Positions 1 through 9,808 are shown, numbered from the stretch's first letter. The stretch: DNA of 64,000 bases from Erysipelotrichaceae bacterium (GCA_017404785.1 JAFRBQ010000002.1:116959-180958), one strand, 5' to 3'. Translations and numbers: made by a program. The notes: generated by a model from the letters alone, not told the origin.

Positions 1-808
1 CATGCTGATGGCAAACCTGGTCGGACACAAGACGAAGATCAAATCCATCAAAGGCGGTGAAGCTTCCAATGTCGTCTGCAAGAAAGTCACTGCTGTTTTG
101 CCTGCCGGATCGTTCGATGAAGACAAATTCAAGAAATATCTGATGGATAAAGGTCTGAGCTTTGAGATCGAAAAGGGTGACGATATCACGGTGACAGTCA
201 ATGGTGTGGCAGCGCATGCCTCCACTCCGGATCTTGGTGTCAATGCGTTCAACCATCTGATGGAAGCACTTTATTATGCTGATCTCAACGATCCGTTCGT
301 AGACTGGATCCACAAGAACTTCGCGCTTACTGTCCATGGTGAACTTCTGGGCTATGAAAAGATCGCCGATGAGATCTCCAATACTTCGATCAACCTCGGT
401 GTCATGGACAAGCAGGGTGACGATATCGTCGTCTCTCTGGACATGCGTTTCCCGGTCAAGAGCAACTGTGCGACAGTTTCTGAATACATGAAGATCAGCG
501 AAGGAAGCAACGAGGTCGTTATCACCGAACTGACTGAACCGCTCTACTTCGATGTGAACAATCCGATGATCAAAGCTCTGAAGAAGGCCTATGAAGATGT
601 GACCGGAGACAAAGAGAGCCAGATGGAGGCGATCGGCGGCGGTACTTATGCCAAGGCCATCCACAACTGTATTGCTTTCGGTGACGAATTCGCCGGTGAA
701 AACAATCATATCCATGATGCGAATGAGTGCCAGAGCATCGAATCGTTCAAGAAACAGATCGAGATCTATGTACAGGCGATCAAGAACCTCAATGAGGCTG
801 AGATCTGA
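1..808 (+). CDS. pepV: M20 family dipeptidase, PepV-like (5' end outside window)
   Basis: C-terminal 268 or so residues of a zinc-dependent cytosolic dipeptidase that cleaves dipeptides from imported peptides. The reading frame is open to the left edge, so the first in-frame ATG at base 2 is probably internal; PepV proteins are about 465 residues, so roughly the first 200 are missing. Visible family features are the lid-domain motif VAAHASTPDLGVNAF, whose His belongs to the active site in this family, the GGGTYAKAIHN loop, and the C-terminal metal-ligand region NHIHDANECQSIESF. A hairpin terminator follows 11 bases after the stop, so it ends a transcription unit. Family call is firm; exact substrate range is not visible. 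Confidence 0.82.
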   Translation, partial: MLMANLVGHKTKIKSIKGGEASNVVCKKVTAVLPAGSFDEDKFKKYLMDKGLSFEIEKGDDITVTVNGVAAHASTPDLGVNAFNHLMEALYYADLNDPFVDWIHKNFALTVHGELLGYEKIADEISNTSINLGVMDKQGDDIVVSLDMRFPVKSNCATVSEYMKISEGSNEVVITELTEPLYFDVNNPMIKALKKAYEDVTGDKESQMEAIGGGTYAKAIHNCIAFGDEFAGENNHIHDANECQSIESFKKQIEIYVQAIKNLNEAEI

Positions 809-818
809 TCATTAATTA

Positions 819-841
819 CCGTATCTCTGATACGGTTTTTT
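819..841 (+). terminator. Rho-independent terminator after pepV-like gene
   Basis: Seven-base-pair stem CCGTATC/GATACGG with a 3-base loop followed by TTTTTT. It lies between the dipeptidase stop and the -10 box of the next gene. Confidence 0.85.
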
Positions 842-856
842 AATGTTGGGGCATGT

Positions 857-868
857 TATAATAAGGGC
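857..868 (+). promoter_or_regulatory. Leaderless extended -10 promoter of the HAD/glycogen operon
   Basis: TGT-TATAAT (TATAAT at 857-862) followed by exactly six bases and then the ATG at 869. There is no purine-rich ribosome site. The predicted first transcribed base is the A of ATG. The TGn extension may replace a -35 box, which I cannot find. Confidence 0.7.
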
Positions 869-1681
869 ATGAAAAACGCAAAACTGGCTCTGATCTACGA
901 CTTTGATAAGACCCTTTCTCCCCGGGATATGCAGGAGTTTCATTACATAAAGTCACTGGGTTATGAGAACCCGGCTGATTTCTGGGCTGAATGCGGAGAG
1001 TTTTCAGATAAACACAACTGTGACGGCATCCTTTCCTACATGTACCTGATGGCTAATAAGAATAAAAATCTGACCAAAAAACAGCTGCAGGAAGAGGGAA
1101 AATACGTCAAGCTCTATACCGGGGTCAAGACCTGGTTTTCCAGGATCAATGAATACGGAAAGGCTCATCATGTGAATGTTGAGCATTTCATCATTTCTTC
1201 CGGATTAACTGATATCATCAAAGGCACACCGATCGCCAGAGAGTTCAAGAAGATCTATGCGTGCACCTATGCCTATGATGAGAACGGCAAGATCCTTTGG
1301 CCATCCAGACTGGTCAACTATACGATGAAGACTCAGTATCTTTTCAGGATCAATAACGGTATCTTCAAAGAGACCAATGACGAGGATCTCAACAGTTCCA
1401 CTCCGGATACGGAAAAATACGTACCGATGGAGAACATGGTCTATTTCGGTGACGGAAGTACCGATGTTCCAAGCATGAAGGTCGTTCAGCAGAACGGCGG
1501 CATCACGATCGCCGTCTTTGGCGATGAAGCCAAGCGCAATAAGGCCGAGAAGCTCTATGTGGATAAAAGGGCCAACTTCGTAGTAAAGGCCGATTATTCC
1601 AAGGGCAGCCGCATCGAAAAGATCGTAGAAGGTATCATCGATTCTCTGGAAGCAAAAAGCAGATTGGAAGAATACAGATAA
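869..1681 (+). CDS. HAD-superfamily phosphatase
   Basis: 270-residue soluble haloacid-dehalogenase-fold protein of the phosphoserine-phosphatase-like group. Motif I is DFDKT at residues 11-15 (nucleophile D11, acid/base D13), motif II SSG at 110-112, a candidate motif III lysine at 154, and motif IV GDGSTD at 194-199. It therefore probably hydrolyses a phosphomonoester; the substrate is unknown. It opens an operon with a debranching enzyme and the glycogen synthesis genes, with the next ATG directly after its stop, so a sugar phosphate is an attractive but unproven substrate. The start is chosen because the -10 box sits six bases upstream, leaving no room for a leader. Confidence 0.8.
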   Translation: MKNAKLALIYDFDKTLSPRDMQEFHYIKSLGYENPADFWAECGEFSDKHNCDGILSYMYLMANKNKNLTKKQLQEEGKYVKLYTGVKTWFSRINEYGKAHHVNVEHFIISSGLTDIIKGTPIAREFKKIYACTYAYDENGKILWPSRLVNYTMKTQYLFRINNGIFKETNDEDLNSSTPDTEKYVPMENMVYFGDGSTDVPSMKVVQQNGGITIAVFGDEAKRNKAEKLYVDKRANFVVKADYSKGSRIEKIVEGIIDSLEAKSRLEEYR

Positions 1682-3370
1682 ATGAGCGAACAACAGGCTG
1701 ATTTCAATATCAGGTCTTTAGGGAGTTTTTATTTTCCGGACAAGACACTGTTCAGAGTCTATGCACCTGATTACAGTGAACTGGATCTGGTCATAAAGGG
1801 ACGTTCCTATGCCATGCATCGTAACGGTGCGTGTTTTGAAATAGCCATCAGCGGGGATCTTGAGAAGGCCGGCTATCACTTTGAAGGTGACGGCGTGTCT
1901 TTCCGGGATCCTTTTTCATATCTTGATATCGGCAAAGAATCGATCGTTTTAAACAGGAAGAAGTTTCTGAACGAGACCATCGTACCGGTCAACGGCTTCA
2001 GGACACCGATCATCTATGAGTGCTCGGTCCGGGATTTTTCCGCTGACCGCTCTTTTACCGGAAAACACAAAAAGAAGTTCCTGGGACTCAGTGAGGAAGG
2101 GCTGAAGATCAAAGGTCAGCCGATCGGACTGGATCATCTGGTGTATCTGGGTATCACCCATCTGCAGCTGATGCCGATCCTGGAATTCGATTACGATAAG
2201 AGCACCTATAACTGGGGCTACAATCCGATAGCCTACAACTATGTGCAGAAGGATTTCGTCTATGATCAGAAGGATCCTTATGCCTATATCAACGAATTAA
2301 GAAAAACAGTCAATATCTTACATAAAAAAGGTATCAGAGTCACCCTGGATGTTGTCTTCAATCACGTCTATGATCACAAGAAGAACGATCTGGGGAAGAT
2401 GCTGAAAGGGAGACTGTACCGGTATAAGGATAACGGTGAGATCGCTCAGGGATCGCTGTGCGGCAACGAAGTGAAGAGCGAAGATCCTTTCGTTAGGGCT
2501 TATTTCGTAGAGATGGTCACCCGCTATCTGAAGCTTTATGACATCGACGGTATCCGCATGGATCTCATGGGGATGCTCGATATAGAAACGATCAATGCGA
2601 TCAGAAATGAGCTGTGTTTCTTCAAAAAGGATTTCCTGGTCTATGGCGAAGGCTGGAACATGGGCGATGTTTTACCGGAAGGTGAAAGAGCTTCGATAAA
2701 CAACTACCGTCAGCTGCCCGGTGTCAGGATGTTCAATGATTTCTTCCGCGATACGATCATCAATTACATCTCCGGCAACAATGAGATCAAGGAAGAAGTG
2801 AAAAGAGCTCTGGCAGCCAACGAAGCATACCTCGATCAGGAACATACGCTCAACTACGTGGAGTGTCACGACAACTACACGATGATCGACAGGATGAATC
2901 TGTATAAATCCGATGAGCCGAAGTGGCTGGCCGCAAAACGCTGCAAGCTTGCTTTGTCTTTATTACTTATAGCCAGAGGCGCACCTTTCATCCACATGGG
3001 TGAAGAATTCAACCGTACCAAGTATGGCCTGCGCGATTCCTATAATTCAGGTGATCACATCAATGCGATCGACTGGGAACTCAGAGTCGAGAATGCGCAG
3101 CTCTGTGACTATGTAAGGGATCTGATCAGGATAAGGAAGGAAAACAGCTGTTTCGATGATCCTGAGACAACTATCGATTTCTATGAGTATTACGAGTGCC
3201 TGGTATTCAGGCTGGGCACGATGAAGATCATCATCAATCCGACGGTCCATGATTATGTCTATGATGACGGGCAGACCTATGATGTGATCTTCAGTGAGCG
3301 GGGAGCGTGTGATTACCGCAATAATCTGATCACTGTTTCCTCCGTTTCGCTGGTGATTTGTAAACTGTAA
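1682..3370 (+). CDS. pulA: Type I pullulanase-like glycogen debranching enzyme (GH13)
   Basis: 562-residue alpha-amylase-superfamily enzyme expected to hydrolyse alpha-1,6 branches in glycogen or limit dextrins. It carries the type I pullulanase signature YNWGYNP at residues 176-182 and the four GH13 regions: DVVFNH at 223-228, GIRMDLMG at 290-297 (nucleophile D294), GEGW at 322-325 (acid E323) and NYVECHDN at 391-398 (D397). An N-terminal CBM48-like segment is present, but the protein is short for pullulanases and lacks a signal peptide, so it should act inside the cell on storage glycogen. ATG follows the HAD stop with no gap; a GGAAGA ribosome site lies inside the HAD gene. Specificity (pullulanase versus isoamylase type) is inferred from the motif only. 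Confidence 0.85.
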   Translation: MSEQQADFNIRSLGSFYFPDKTLFRVYAPDYSELDLVIKGRSYAMHRNGACFEIAISGDLEKAGYHFEGDGVSFRDPFSYLDIGKESIVLNRKKFLNETIVPVNGFRTPIIYECSVRDFSADRSFTGKHKKKFLGLSEEGLKIKGQPIGLDHLVYLGITHLQLMPILEFDYDKSTYNWGYNPIAYNYVQKDFVYDQKDPYAYINELRKTVNILHKKGIRVTLDVVFNHVYDHKKNDLGKMLKGRLYRYKDNGEIAQGSLCGNEVKSEDPFVRAYFVEMVTRYLKLYDIDGIRMDLMGMLDIETINAIRNELCFFKKDFLVYGEGWNMGDVLPEGERASINNYRQLPGVRMFNDFFRDTIINYISGNNEIKEEVKRALAANEAYLDQEHTLNYVECHDNYTMIDRMNLYKSDEPKWLAAKRCKLALSLLLIARGAPFIHMGEEFNRTKYGLRDSYNSGDHINAIDWELRVENAQLCDYVRDLIRIRKENSCFDDPETTIDFYEYYECLVFRLGTMKIIINPTVHDYVYDDGQTYDVIFSERGACDYRNNLITVSSVSLVICKL

Positions 3371-3375
3371 TGAGT

Positions 3376-3403
3376 TATAATTAAGACAGTAAATACTGAG
3401 GGG
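3376..3403 (+). promoter_or_regulatory. Internal promoter and ribosome site of glgC
   Basis: TATAAT at 3376-3381 just after the pulA stop, then a short leader carrying GAGGGG (3398-3403) about 11 bases before the glgC ATG. glgC thus has a normal leader, unlike many first genes in this window. Confidence 0.6.
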
Positions 3404-3414
3404 TATTATTTATC

Positions 3415-4572
3415 ATGAAAAAGAACAATATGGTAGCAATGATACTTGCTGGAGGTAGAGGTTCTCGTCTTTTTGATTTGACCAAAAAGGTCGCAAAACC
3501 TGCTGTACACTTCGGCGGTAAGTATCGCATCATTGATTTTGCGCTGTCCAATTGCGCAAATTCACACATTTCCACTGTAGGTGTTCTTGTTCAGTATGAA
3601 TCGATCCTTTTGAGTTCATACTCCGCAAGAAGCTCGACCTGGGGACTCGATTCCAAGGGCGGTGGCGTCTATGTCCTTTCTCCGCGTGAGAAGGATGAGA
3701 CAGGCCTCGGACTCTACAACGGTACGGCCGATGCCATCTATCAGAACCTGGACTTCCTCGATCAGGAAGAGGCTGATTACGTACTGGTACTCTCTGGTGA
3801 CCACATCTACAAGATGGACTACGAAAAGATGCTTCAGGCTCACATCGATACCAATGCCGAGGCGACGATCGCCGTCATTGAAGTACCAAAGAAGGAAGCC
3901 AGCCGTTTCGGTATCATGAATACCGACAAGGATGACAGGATCATCGAATTCGAAGAGAAACCAAAGGAGCCGAAATCCAATCTGGCTTCAATGGGCGTCT
4001 ACATCTTCTCTTACAAGAATTTCCGCAAGTATCTGAAAGAGGATGCGAAGAATGCGGAATCCGCTCATGACTTCGGCAAGAGCATTATTCCGGCTTATCT
4101 GGCGGACGGCCTGAAACTGCAGGCTTACCGTTTCAAGGGCTACTGGAAGGATGTCGGTACGATCGATTCCTTATGGGAAGCCAACATGGATCTGCTCAAG
4201 GACAACAGCGGCCTGGATCTTTTCGATCCGGACTGGAAGATCTATACCGACGACGCTGCAGCCACACCGCAGTGCATCGGCAACAAGGCACAGATCGACA
4301 ATGCGTTCATCACTCAGGGTGCCATCATCAACGGCAAAGTCAATCATTCCGTCATCTTCTCAGGTGCTGAGATCTGCGAGGATGCGAAAGTCGATGAATC
4401 AGTTATCATGAACAACGTTACAGTAGGTAAGGGCGCCAAACTGACCAGATGTCTGGTAGCTGATGATGTCAGGATCCCTGAAGGAATGAAACTGGGAGAT
4501 GATAAATCTAAAGAAATTCTGCTTGTATCAAAAGCCCTGATAGCTAAAAAGGTAGGTGCCGAGCATGAGTAA
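3415..4572 (+). CDS. glgC: Glucose-1-phosphate adenylyltransferase, catalytic subunit GlgC
   Basis: 385-residue ADP-glucose pyrophosphorylase, which makes ADP-glucose from ATP and glucose 1-phosphate as the committed step of glycogen synthesis. The N-terminal nucleotidyltransferase signature [19 protein letters not shown] and the [14 protein letters not shown] segment are intact, as are [10 protein letters not shown] (metal/substrate site) and the FEEKP motif. The C-terminal part has left-handed beta-helix hexapeptide character. The next gene, glgD, starts inside its last codons (8-base overlap), fitting the GlgC/GlgD two-subunit enzyme of Bacillota in which GlgC carries catalysis. Confidence 0.95.
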   Translation: MKKNNMVAMILAGGRGSRLFDLTKKVAKPAVHFGGKYRIIDFALSNCANSHISTVGVLVQYESILLSSYSARSSTWGLDSKGGGVYVLSPREKDETGLGLYNGTADAIYQNLDFLDQEEADYVLVLSGDHIYKMDYEKMLQAHIDTNAEATIAVIEVPKKEASRFGIMNTDKDDRIIEFEEKPKEPKSNLASMGVYIFSYKNFRKYLKEDAKNAESAHDFGKSIIPAYLADGLKLQAYRFKGYWKDVGTIDSLWEANMDLLKDNSGLDLFDPDWKIYTDDAAATPQCIGNKAQIDNAFITQGAIINGKVNHSVIFSGAEICEDAKVDESVIMNNVTVGKGAKLTRCLVADDVRIPEGMKLGDDKSKEILLVSKALIAKKVGAEHE

Positions 4573-5680
4573 AGTATTAGGAATCCTTAATTTTGAACCT
4601 TCATATGTCCATGTCAGAGGTCTGGAGGACTTCCGTCCGATCTCCGCAACTTCTATTTTGGGCCGTTACAGAGTAATCGACTTCATGCTTTCGAATTTCA
4701 CCAATTCCGGCATCGAAGCGATCAAGGTCTTCATCAAGAACAGACCGCGTTCAACGGTCGAACATATCACCAGGACCAGCTACAATCTCAACTCCAAGAG
4801 AGGCAAGATCCAGCTGCTCAACGGTGATACCGATTATTCCAACAACGATCTTTTCAATGTGGATGTCCAGGCTTTCAGGGCCTACATGGAATTCATCGAT
4901 GTCGAGAATCCGTCTTATGTGATCATCGCTCCTTCACATTTCATCTTCAAACAGGATTTCTCGGAGATGCTGGATTACCACATCAAATCCAAGAACGATA
5001 TCACGATCCTTTATCAGAACGTCAATGATGCTGACAAACAGTATCTGATGGGCGATCTTTTGAACATCAACGATCACAAACGCGTCACGGAGATCCACAA
5101 GAACCGCGGCAAATACAAGAAAGCTTCTGTTTCCCTGGAGTCTTATATCATGTCGACCCTGACTTTTAAACAGCTGGTCGATGAAGCCGTCATGACTTCA
5201 AGTCTCTATTCACTTTCCGACATCATCGCCGACTGTGCCAGAGCCATGAAGATCGGTGCTTATCAGCATCACGGTTTCTCAGCCTGCATCTCAACGCTGA
5301 ATGCCTACTATGATGCCAATATGCAGATCAAGAAGGAAAAGGAACTGCTCAGACTGATCAATGATGACTGGCCGATCTATACGATGACCAATGACTCCTG
5401 CCCGACTTTGTATAAGAAGGGTGCCAAGGTCACCGGTTCGCTGGTCGCCAACGGCTGCCAGATCGAAGGTACCGTCATCAACTCGGTCATCGGCCGTAAT
5501 GTCGTCATTAAAGAGGGCGCTGTCATCAAGGACTCTGTCGTCCTTCCTGATACCCTGATCGACAAGAATGTCAAACTAGAATGCAGTGTCGTCGACAGAC
5601 TGTCGATCATCACGCATATTAAGGATCTTAAAGGAACCAAAGAAGAACCTATATACATCAAACGGGGAGATCGTATCTGA
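4565..5680 (+). CDS. glgD: Glucose-1-phosphate adenylyltransferase regulatory subunit GlgD
   Basis: 371-residue GlgC paralog. It keeps the overall fold ([18 protein letters not shown] near residues 36-53) but lacks the AGGRGxRL catalytic loop, as is typical of GlgD. Known Bacillota GlgD proteins are poor catalysts alone and stimulate GlgC in a mixed oligomer. The ATG at 4565 is preferred over an in-frame one three codons upstream because the protein then begins [10 protein letters not shown], matching the family start. It overlaps glgC by 8 bases and the stop overlaps glgA as TGATG, implying translational coupling. Confidence 0.93.
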   Translation: MSKVLGILNFEPSYVHVRGLEDFRPISATSILGRYRVIDFMLSNFTNSGIEAIKVFIKNRPRSTVEHITRTSYNLNSKRGKIQLLNGDTDYSNNDLFNVDVQAFRAYMEFIDVENPSYVIIAPSHFIFKQDFSEMLDYHIKSKNDITILYQNVNDADKQYLMGDLLNINDHKRVTEIHKNRGKYKKASVSLESYIMSTLTFKQLVDEAVMTSSLYSLSDIIADCARAMKIGAYQHHGFSACISTLNAYYDANMQIKKEKELLRLINDDWPIYTMTNDSCPTLYKKGAKVTGSLVANGCQIEGTVINSVIGRNVVIKEGAVIKDSVVLPDTLIDKNVKLECSVVDRLSIITHIKDLKGTKEEPIYIKRGDRI

Positions 5681-7122
5681 TGACCAGAGTAATGTTTGTT
5701 TCTTTTGAATCGCTGCCTTTTGTGAAGACCGGGGGACTGGCCGATGTTGTGTATGCCCTGCCAAAGGCTCTCAACAAAGATGAATTTGAAGTACGTGTCG
5801 TCATGCCGATGTTCAAGACCATCAAGGAAAAGTACGGTGAAGATATGAAGTATCTCGATCATATCTATGTTCAGAGCGGTTTCATCAACGAAGAAGCAAA
5901 CATTCTCTCATATGTGAATGAAGGGGTAGAGTACTGGTTCATCGAGAACGATACCTACTTCAACAGAGATGGTGTCTACGGCTATGCCGATGATGCGGCA
6001 AGGTTCTCATTCTTCAATGTGGCTGTTCTGGAGATGATGATCAAACTCGATTATTATCCGGATATCTGTCATGAACATGACTACCATACCGCGATCTTAC
6101 CGGCTTTATGCAAGATCAGATTCAACGAGATCGAAGCGATCCGCAAGATCAAACACATCCTGACGATCCACAACCTGGCTTATCAGGGCGAATATGACAA
6201 GCAGGTCCTCTTCGATTATCTTGGTTTTGATTACCGCTACTATGAGAACGGTGATCTGCGTTTCAATGATTACTGCAACTTCATGAAGATCGGTATCGTC
6301 TATGCGGATTTCGTGACAACGGTCTCCAGGACCTATGCGGAAGAGATCCAGACGCCGGAATACGGCTGCAAGCTGGATGTCATCCTGAAATACCGCAGTG
6401 CCGATCTCTATGGTATCGTGAACGGTATCGATACCGAATCCTTCGATCCAAGTACGGATAAGTATATCCATCACAATTATTCATTGCGCAACTACATCAC
6501 CGGCAAGCGTGAGAACAAGCGTTCGCTGCAATACCAGCTGGGCCTTGAGGAAAAGCCTGATACGCTGTTGCTGGGCATGGTGTCACGCCTGACTTTCCAG
6601 AAGGGTGCGGATATCTTCCTGGGTGCCATTCAGGACATCTTACGCAAAGATGTGCAGATCGCCGTACTGGGGACCGGAGAATCCAAACATGAGTATTCAT
6701 TCAAGATGCTGGAGAATGAAAACAAGGGCCGTTTCGTCTACTATTGCGGCTACAACGAGCCGCTGGCTCATGCGATGTATGCCGGACTGGATATGCTGGT
6801 GATGCCGTCACTGTTTGAACCGTGCGGGATCTCACAGCTGATCTCGATGCGCTACGGTACTTTGCCGATGGTCAGAGAGACCGGCGGACTCAAGGATACC
6901 GTCGAACCGCTCAACGAATACACGAATACCGGAACGGGCTTCTCCTTCCGGGAATACTCTTCCAGTGATTTCCTGAATATCTTCAATTACGCCTATACAC
7001 AGTATTATGAGTATCCGGAAAGATGGAAGATGCTGATCAAGAATGCGATGCGCTATGATGTCTCATTCAACAAGTCAGCGAGAGAATACGAAGATCTTTA
7101 CAGGAAGGTGCTGGACAAATGA
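5680..7122 (+). CDS. glgA: Glycogen synthase GlgA
   Basis: 480-residue GT5 retaining glucosyltransferase that extends alpha-1,4-glucan from ADP-glucose. The N-terminal KTGGLADVVYALPKAL motif is the ADP-glucose site, and the C-terminal Rossmann domain has the PSLFEPCGISQLISMRYGT segment with the conserved E and the TGGLKDTV loop. Length is normal. It starts at the glgD stop (TGATG) and its own stop overlaps glgB as ATGA, so the four glg genes should be translated from one message. Confidence 0.95.
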   Translation: MTRVMFVSFESLPFVKTGGLADVVYALPKALNKDEFEVRVVMPMFKTIKEKYGEDMKYLDHIYVQSGFINEEANILSYVNEGVEYWFIENDTYFNRDGVYGYADDAARFSFFNVAVLEMMIKLDYYPDICHEHDYHTAILPALCKIRFNEIEAIRKIKHILTIHNLAYQGEYDKQVLFDYLGFDYRYYENGDLRFNDYCNFMKIGIVYADFVTTVSRTYAEEIQTPEYGCKLDVILKYRSADLYGIVNGIDTESFDPSTDKYIHHNYSLRNYITGKRENKRSLQYQLGLEEKPDTLLLGMVSRLTFQKGADIFLGAIQDILRKDVQIAVLGTGESKHEYSFKMLENENKGRFVYYCGYNEPLAHAMYAGLDMLVMPSLFEPCGISQLISMRYGTLPMVRETGGLKDTVEPLNEYTNTGTGFSFREYSSSDFLNIFNYAYTQYYEYPERWKMLIKNAMRYDVSFNKSAREYEDLYRKVLDK

Positions 7123-9128
7123 ATCTGGATTATTTCTTTTCAGGTCTTGATACACAGGCCTACAAGTACATGGGCTGTCATAAACTCGGCGATGGAGTCG
7201 AGTTTTATGTGTGGGCTCCTCATGCAAGAAAAGTCGAAGTCTTCACTTCAAGAGAAGATTTCAGGCATTTCTACGGCATGGAAAAAGTGGATGATCGCGG
7301 TATCTGGCATCTGGTCATCGGAAACTGTGAATGTATCTATTCTTACCGTTTCCGCATTACGACCGACAGAGGCCATGTGATCGAGAAATCCGACCCGTAT
7401 GCTTTCTATTCGGAGAGGAGACCATCCAATGCCTCAGTCATGTACGATCTTTCGCAATACAAGTTTACGGATAACGAATACATGGAGAAGCGCAATTTCT
7501 CCTACAACAATCCTTTAAACATCTATGAAGTCCACGTCAACGGTTTCAAGCACGAAGGCGAACTGACGACCTACAGGGAGCTCAAGGAAGAGCTGATCCC
7601 TTATGTCAAACAGATGGGTTATACCCATATCGAGATGATGCCGATCGTCGAACATCCGTTTGACGGTTCCTGGGGCTATCAGGCTACCGGCTTCATGTCA
7701 GCGACCAGCCGCTATGGTACACCTTGGGATCTGATGGATTTCGTCAATGAATGTCATCTGAACAATATCGGTGTCATCCTGGATGTGGCCTATGTCCACT
7801 TTGCGACCGATGCCTACGGTCTGTGCACCTTTGACGGCAGACCGTGCTATGAATATGATGATCCGAAACTTTCCCGCTCACAGTGGGGCTCATATCAGTT
7901 CAATCTCGGATCAGGTCCGGTCATCTCCTATCTGATGTCAGCTGCCAATATCTTCCTCAACGAGTATCATTTTGACGGACTGAGGATGGATGCGGTATCC
8001 AATATCATCTTCTTTGACGGAAACAAGAATATCGGTGAGAACGCCTCCGGTCTGTCTTTCGTGAAGCGTTTCAACTATTCCATCAAGAAGGAACATCCGG
8101 ATGTGATGCTGATCGCCGAAGATTCCACCGACTTCCCGAAGGTCACCGTTCCGACCGAATATGACGGTCTGGGCTTTGACTACAAATGGGATCTGGGCTG
8201 GATGAACGATACGCTGAAATACTACATGATGGATCCTGAATACAGACAGTACCATCACAATATGCTGACATTCTCAATGGCTTATTTCTATTCCGAGAAA
8301 TTCATCCTGCCATTGTCGCATGATGAAGTCGTCCACTCCAAGAAGACGATCGTCGACAAGATGTGGGGCAGTCAGGAAGATCAGTTCCGCATGTGCCGCA
8401 ACCTCTTCCTGTACATGTTCACCCATCCGGGCAAGAAGCTGAACTTCTTGGGCAATGATATCGCCATGTACAGAGAATTCGATGAAAGAAGGGGCATCGA
8501 CTGGGACATCCTGCAGTATCCGCTGCATGATTCCTTCAACCGCTTCTTCCGTGATCTGTGTCAGATCTACAATGCCTATAAAGCGTTCAATTCCTATGAT
8601 TACGATCCTGCTTCCTTCAAATGGATCGATGCCGACAACTACAAACAGTCGGTCTATATCTATTCTAGATATGAAGAGGATTACTGTTTCGTAGTCGTAC
8701 TGAATATGAAACCTATCCCTTATACGAATTATCGCATCGGTGTTCCGTATTCCGGAACTTATACCGAGCTGATCAATTCGGAGAAGGATATCTATTCCGG
8801 CTGCAATATGTGCAACTTCAAGCCGATCCGATCCAAGAAGGTCAAATCGCATGGACTGCCTAATTCGATCGCGATCGATCTGGCACCTTATGCAGGCGTC
8901 GTCTTCTCCGTCAAGACCAAAAAGAAAGCTCCGGTCCTGGAGGATCCGGAGATGGTCGAGACGATCAAGCCGAAGACGAGAGTCAGCAGAACAGCCAAAT
9001 CGGCAACAGCCAAATCGACCAAAGAGAAAAAGACAGTAAAAGAGACCAAGACCAAGGCTAAGACTGTTAAGACGACTAAAACTGCCAAAACAAAAACAGC
9101 CAGGGCCAAATCAGCCAAGGCTGCGTAA
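7119..9128 (+). CDS. glgB: 1,4-alpha-glucan branching enzyme GlgB with unusual Lys/Thr/Ala-rich tail
   Basis: 669-residue GH13 enzyme that makes alpha-1,6 branches in glycogen. It has an N-terminal CBM48 region (FYVWAPHARKVEVF), the catalytic barrel with GLRMDAVSN (nucleophile D), LIAEDSTDFP (acid E) and LPLSHDEVVHSK (region IV), and a C-terminal beta domain ending at about residue 598. Residues 599-669 form a low-complexity basic tail, mostly K, T, A and S with repeated AKS/KTK/TAK units, which branching enzymes normally lack. The tail resembles histone H1-like or nucleoid-protein tails only in composition. It is encoded in frame with no break before it. The last 18 bases overlap the convergent alkD-like gene. 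Confidence 0.93.
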   Translation: MNLDYFFSGLDTQAYKYMGCHKLGDGVEFYVWAPHARKVEVFTSREDFRHFYGMEKVDDRGIWHLVIGNCECIYSYRFRITTDRGHVIEKSDPYAFYSERRPSNASVMYDLSQYKFTDNEYMEKRNFSYNNPLNIYEVHVNGFKHEGELTTYRELKEELIPYVKQMGYTHIEMMPIVEHPFDGSWGYQATGFMSATSRYGTPWDLMDFVNECHLNNIGVILDVAYVHFATDAYGLCTFDGRPCYEYDDPKLSRSQWGSYQFNLGSGPVISYLMSAANIFLNEYHFDGLRMDAVSNIIFFDGNKNIGENASGLSFVKRFNYSIKKEHPDVMLIAEDSTDFPKVTVPTEYDGLGFDYKWDLGWMNDTLKYYMMDPEYRQYHHNMLTFSMAYFYSEKFILPLSHDEVVHSKKTIVDKMWGSQEDQFRMCRNLFLYMFTHPGKKLNFLGNDIAMYREFDERRGIDWDILQYPLHDSFNRFFRDLCQIYNAYKAFNSYDYDPASFKWIDADNYKQSVYIYSRYEEDYCFVVVLNMKPIPYTNYRIGVPYSGTYTELINSEKDIYSGCNMCNFKPIRSKKVKSHGLPNSIAIDLAPYAGVVFSVKTKKKAPVLEDPEMVETIKPKTRVSRTAKSATAKSTKEKKTVKETKTKAKTVKTTKTAKTKTARAKSAKAA

Positions 9129-9779
9129 GAGATCTTTCTGATCTGAACTCAAACGATAGGAATCCAGTGCTTTACGGATTCCTTTTTTTCTGACCGTTTC
9201 ATTGAGCTTTTCGTTCCTGATGAAATCGACGGTCCGCTCAAAATGATTCATGAACAGAAATGACAAAAGCCAAGCACCGGCCATTTCCGAATAGTATCCT
9301 TTATATTTCTGTTTTTTAATTATCGTATATAGATCATCGAGATATTCATCACAGAGATAATGGTTAAGAAGCACTACCAGAGCATAGCGCTGGATGAATT
9401 CCTCATCTGACTTAAGATATTTCTTCACATAGGGGTAATAGGTCTCTCTGTTTTTCTTTATGTCCTTGAGCGAGGAGACGAAACTGTCACAGATCGCCCA
9501 GTTGTCGATCAAAGGAAGAAAGTCTTCGATGAGACCGATCTTTTCCTTAAATGGACACTTTTTTCCGGCGATATAAAAACCGTGGAGCAGCACTTCCTCA
9601 TAGTACTGATCGAGGAATTCCGGTTCCTCTTTTTTCTTGAGAAGGTCTCTGGCAAGATTTCTCAGATCGGGCAGACGGATACCGATCAGAGGATATTTCG
9701 AGGAGACGATACCCAGCTGGAATTCCCGGTACTTTTCATCTTTCAGAGGCTTCAGATCACTGTGTAATTTGCTTATCAT
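9111..9779 (-). CDS. DNA alkylation repair protein, AlkD-like
   Basis: 222-residue all-helical HEAT-like repeat protein of the AlkD/DNA-alkylation-repair family, which excises alkylated bases without base flipping. Family-like landmarks are GIRLPDLRNLARDLLKK near residue 33, the WAICDSF segment near 95 and the repeated helical pairs through to GIRKALDSYR. The start is supported by TAAAAT at 9786-9791 placed six bases upstream of the ATG, with no ribosome site. It is divergent from the DUF296 gene and overlaps the end of glgB convergently by 18 bases. Function as a glycosylase is inferred from the family. Confidence 0.8.
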   Translation of the reverse strand: MISKLHSDLKPLKDEKYREFQLGIVSSKYPLIGIRLPDLRNLARDLLKKKEEPEFLDQYYEEVLLHGFYIAGKKCPFKEKIGLIEDFLPLIDNWAICDSFVSSLKDIKKNRETYYPYVKKYLKSDEEFIQRYALVVLLNHYLCDEYLDDLYTIIKKQKYKGYYSEMAGAWLLSFLFMNHFERTVDFIRNEKLNETVRKKGIRKALDSYRLSSDQKDLLRSLG

Positions 9780-9785
9780 ACTATT

Positions 9786-9802
9786 ATTTTAAATGATAAA
9801 AT
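9786..9802. promoter_or_regulatory. Back-to-back leaderless promoters (alkD-like and DUF296 genes)
   Basis: Minus-strand TAAAAT at 9786-9791 is six bases from the ATG at 9779; plus-strand TGA-TAAAAT (9797-9802) is six bases from the ATG at 9809. The whole intergenic gap is 29 bases, so any -35 element of each gene must lie in the gap or inside the opposite gene. Confidence 0.65.
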
Positions 9803-9808
9803 AACTGT

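Noticed and set aside
8274..8852. 192-codon minus-strand open frame inside glgB
   Set aside because: Shadow of glgB; Ile/Asp/Arg-rich translation typical of antisense frames here; no start signals.
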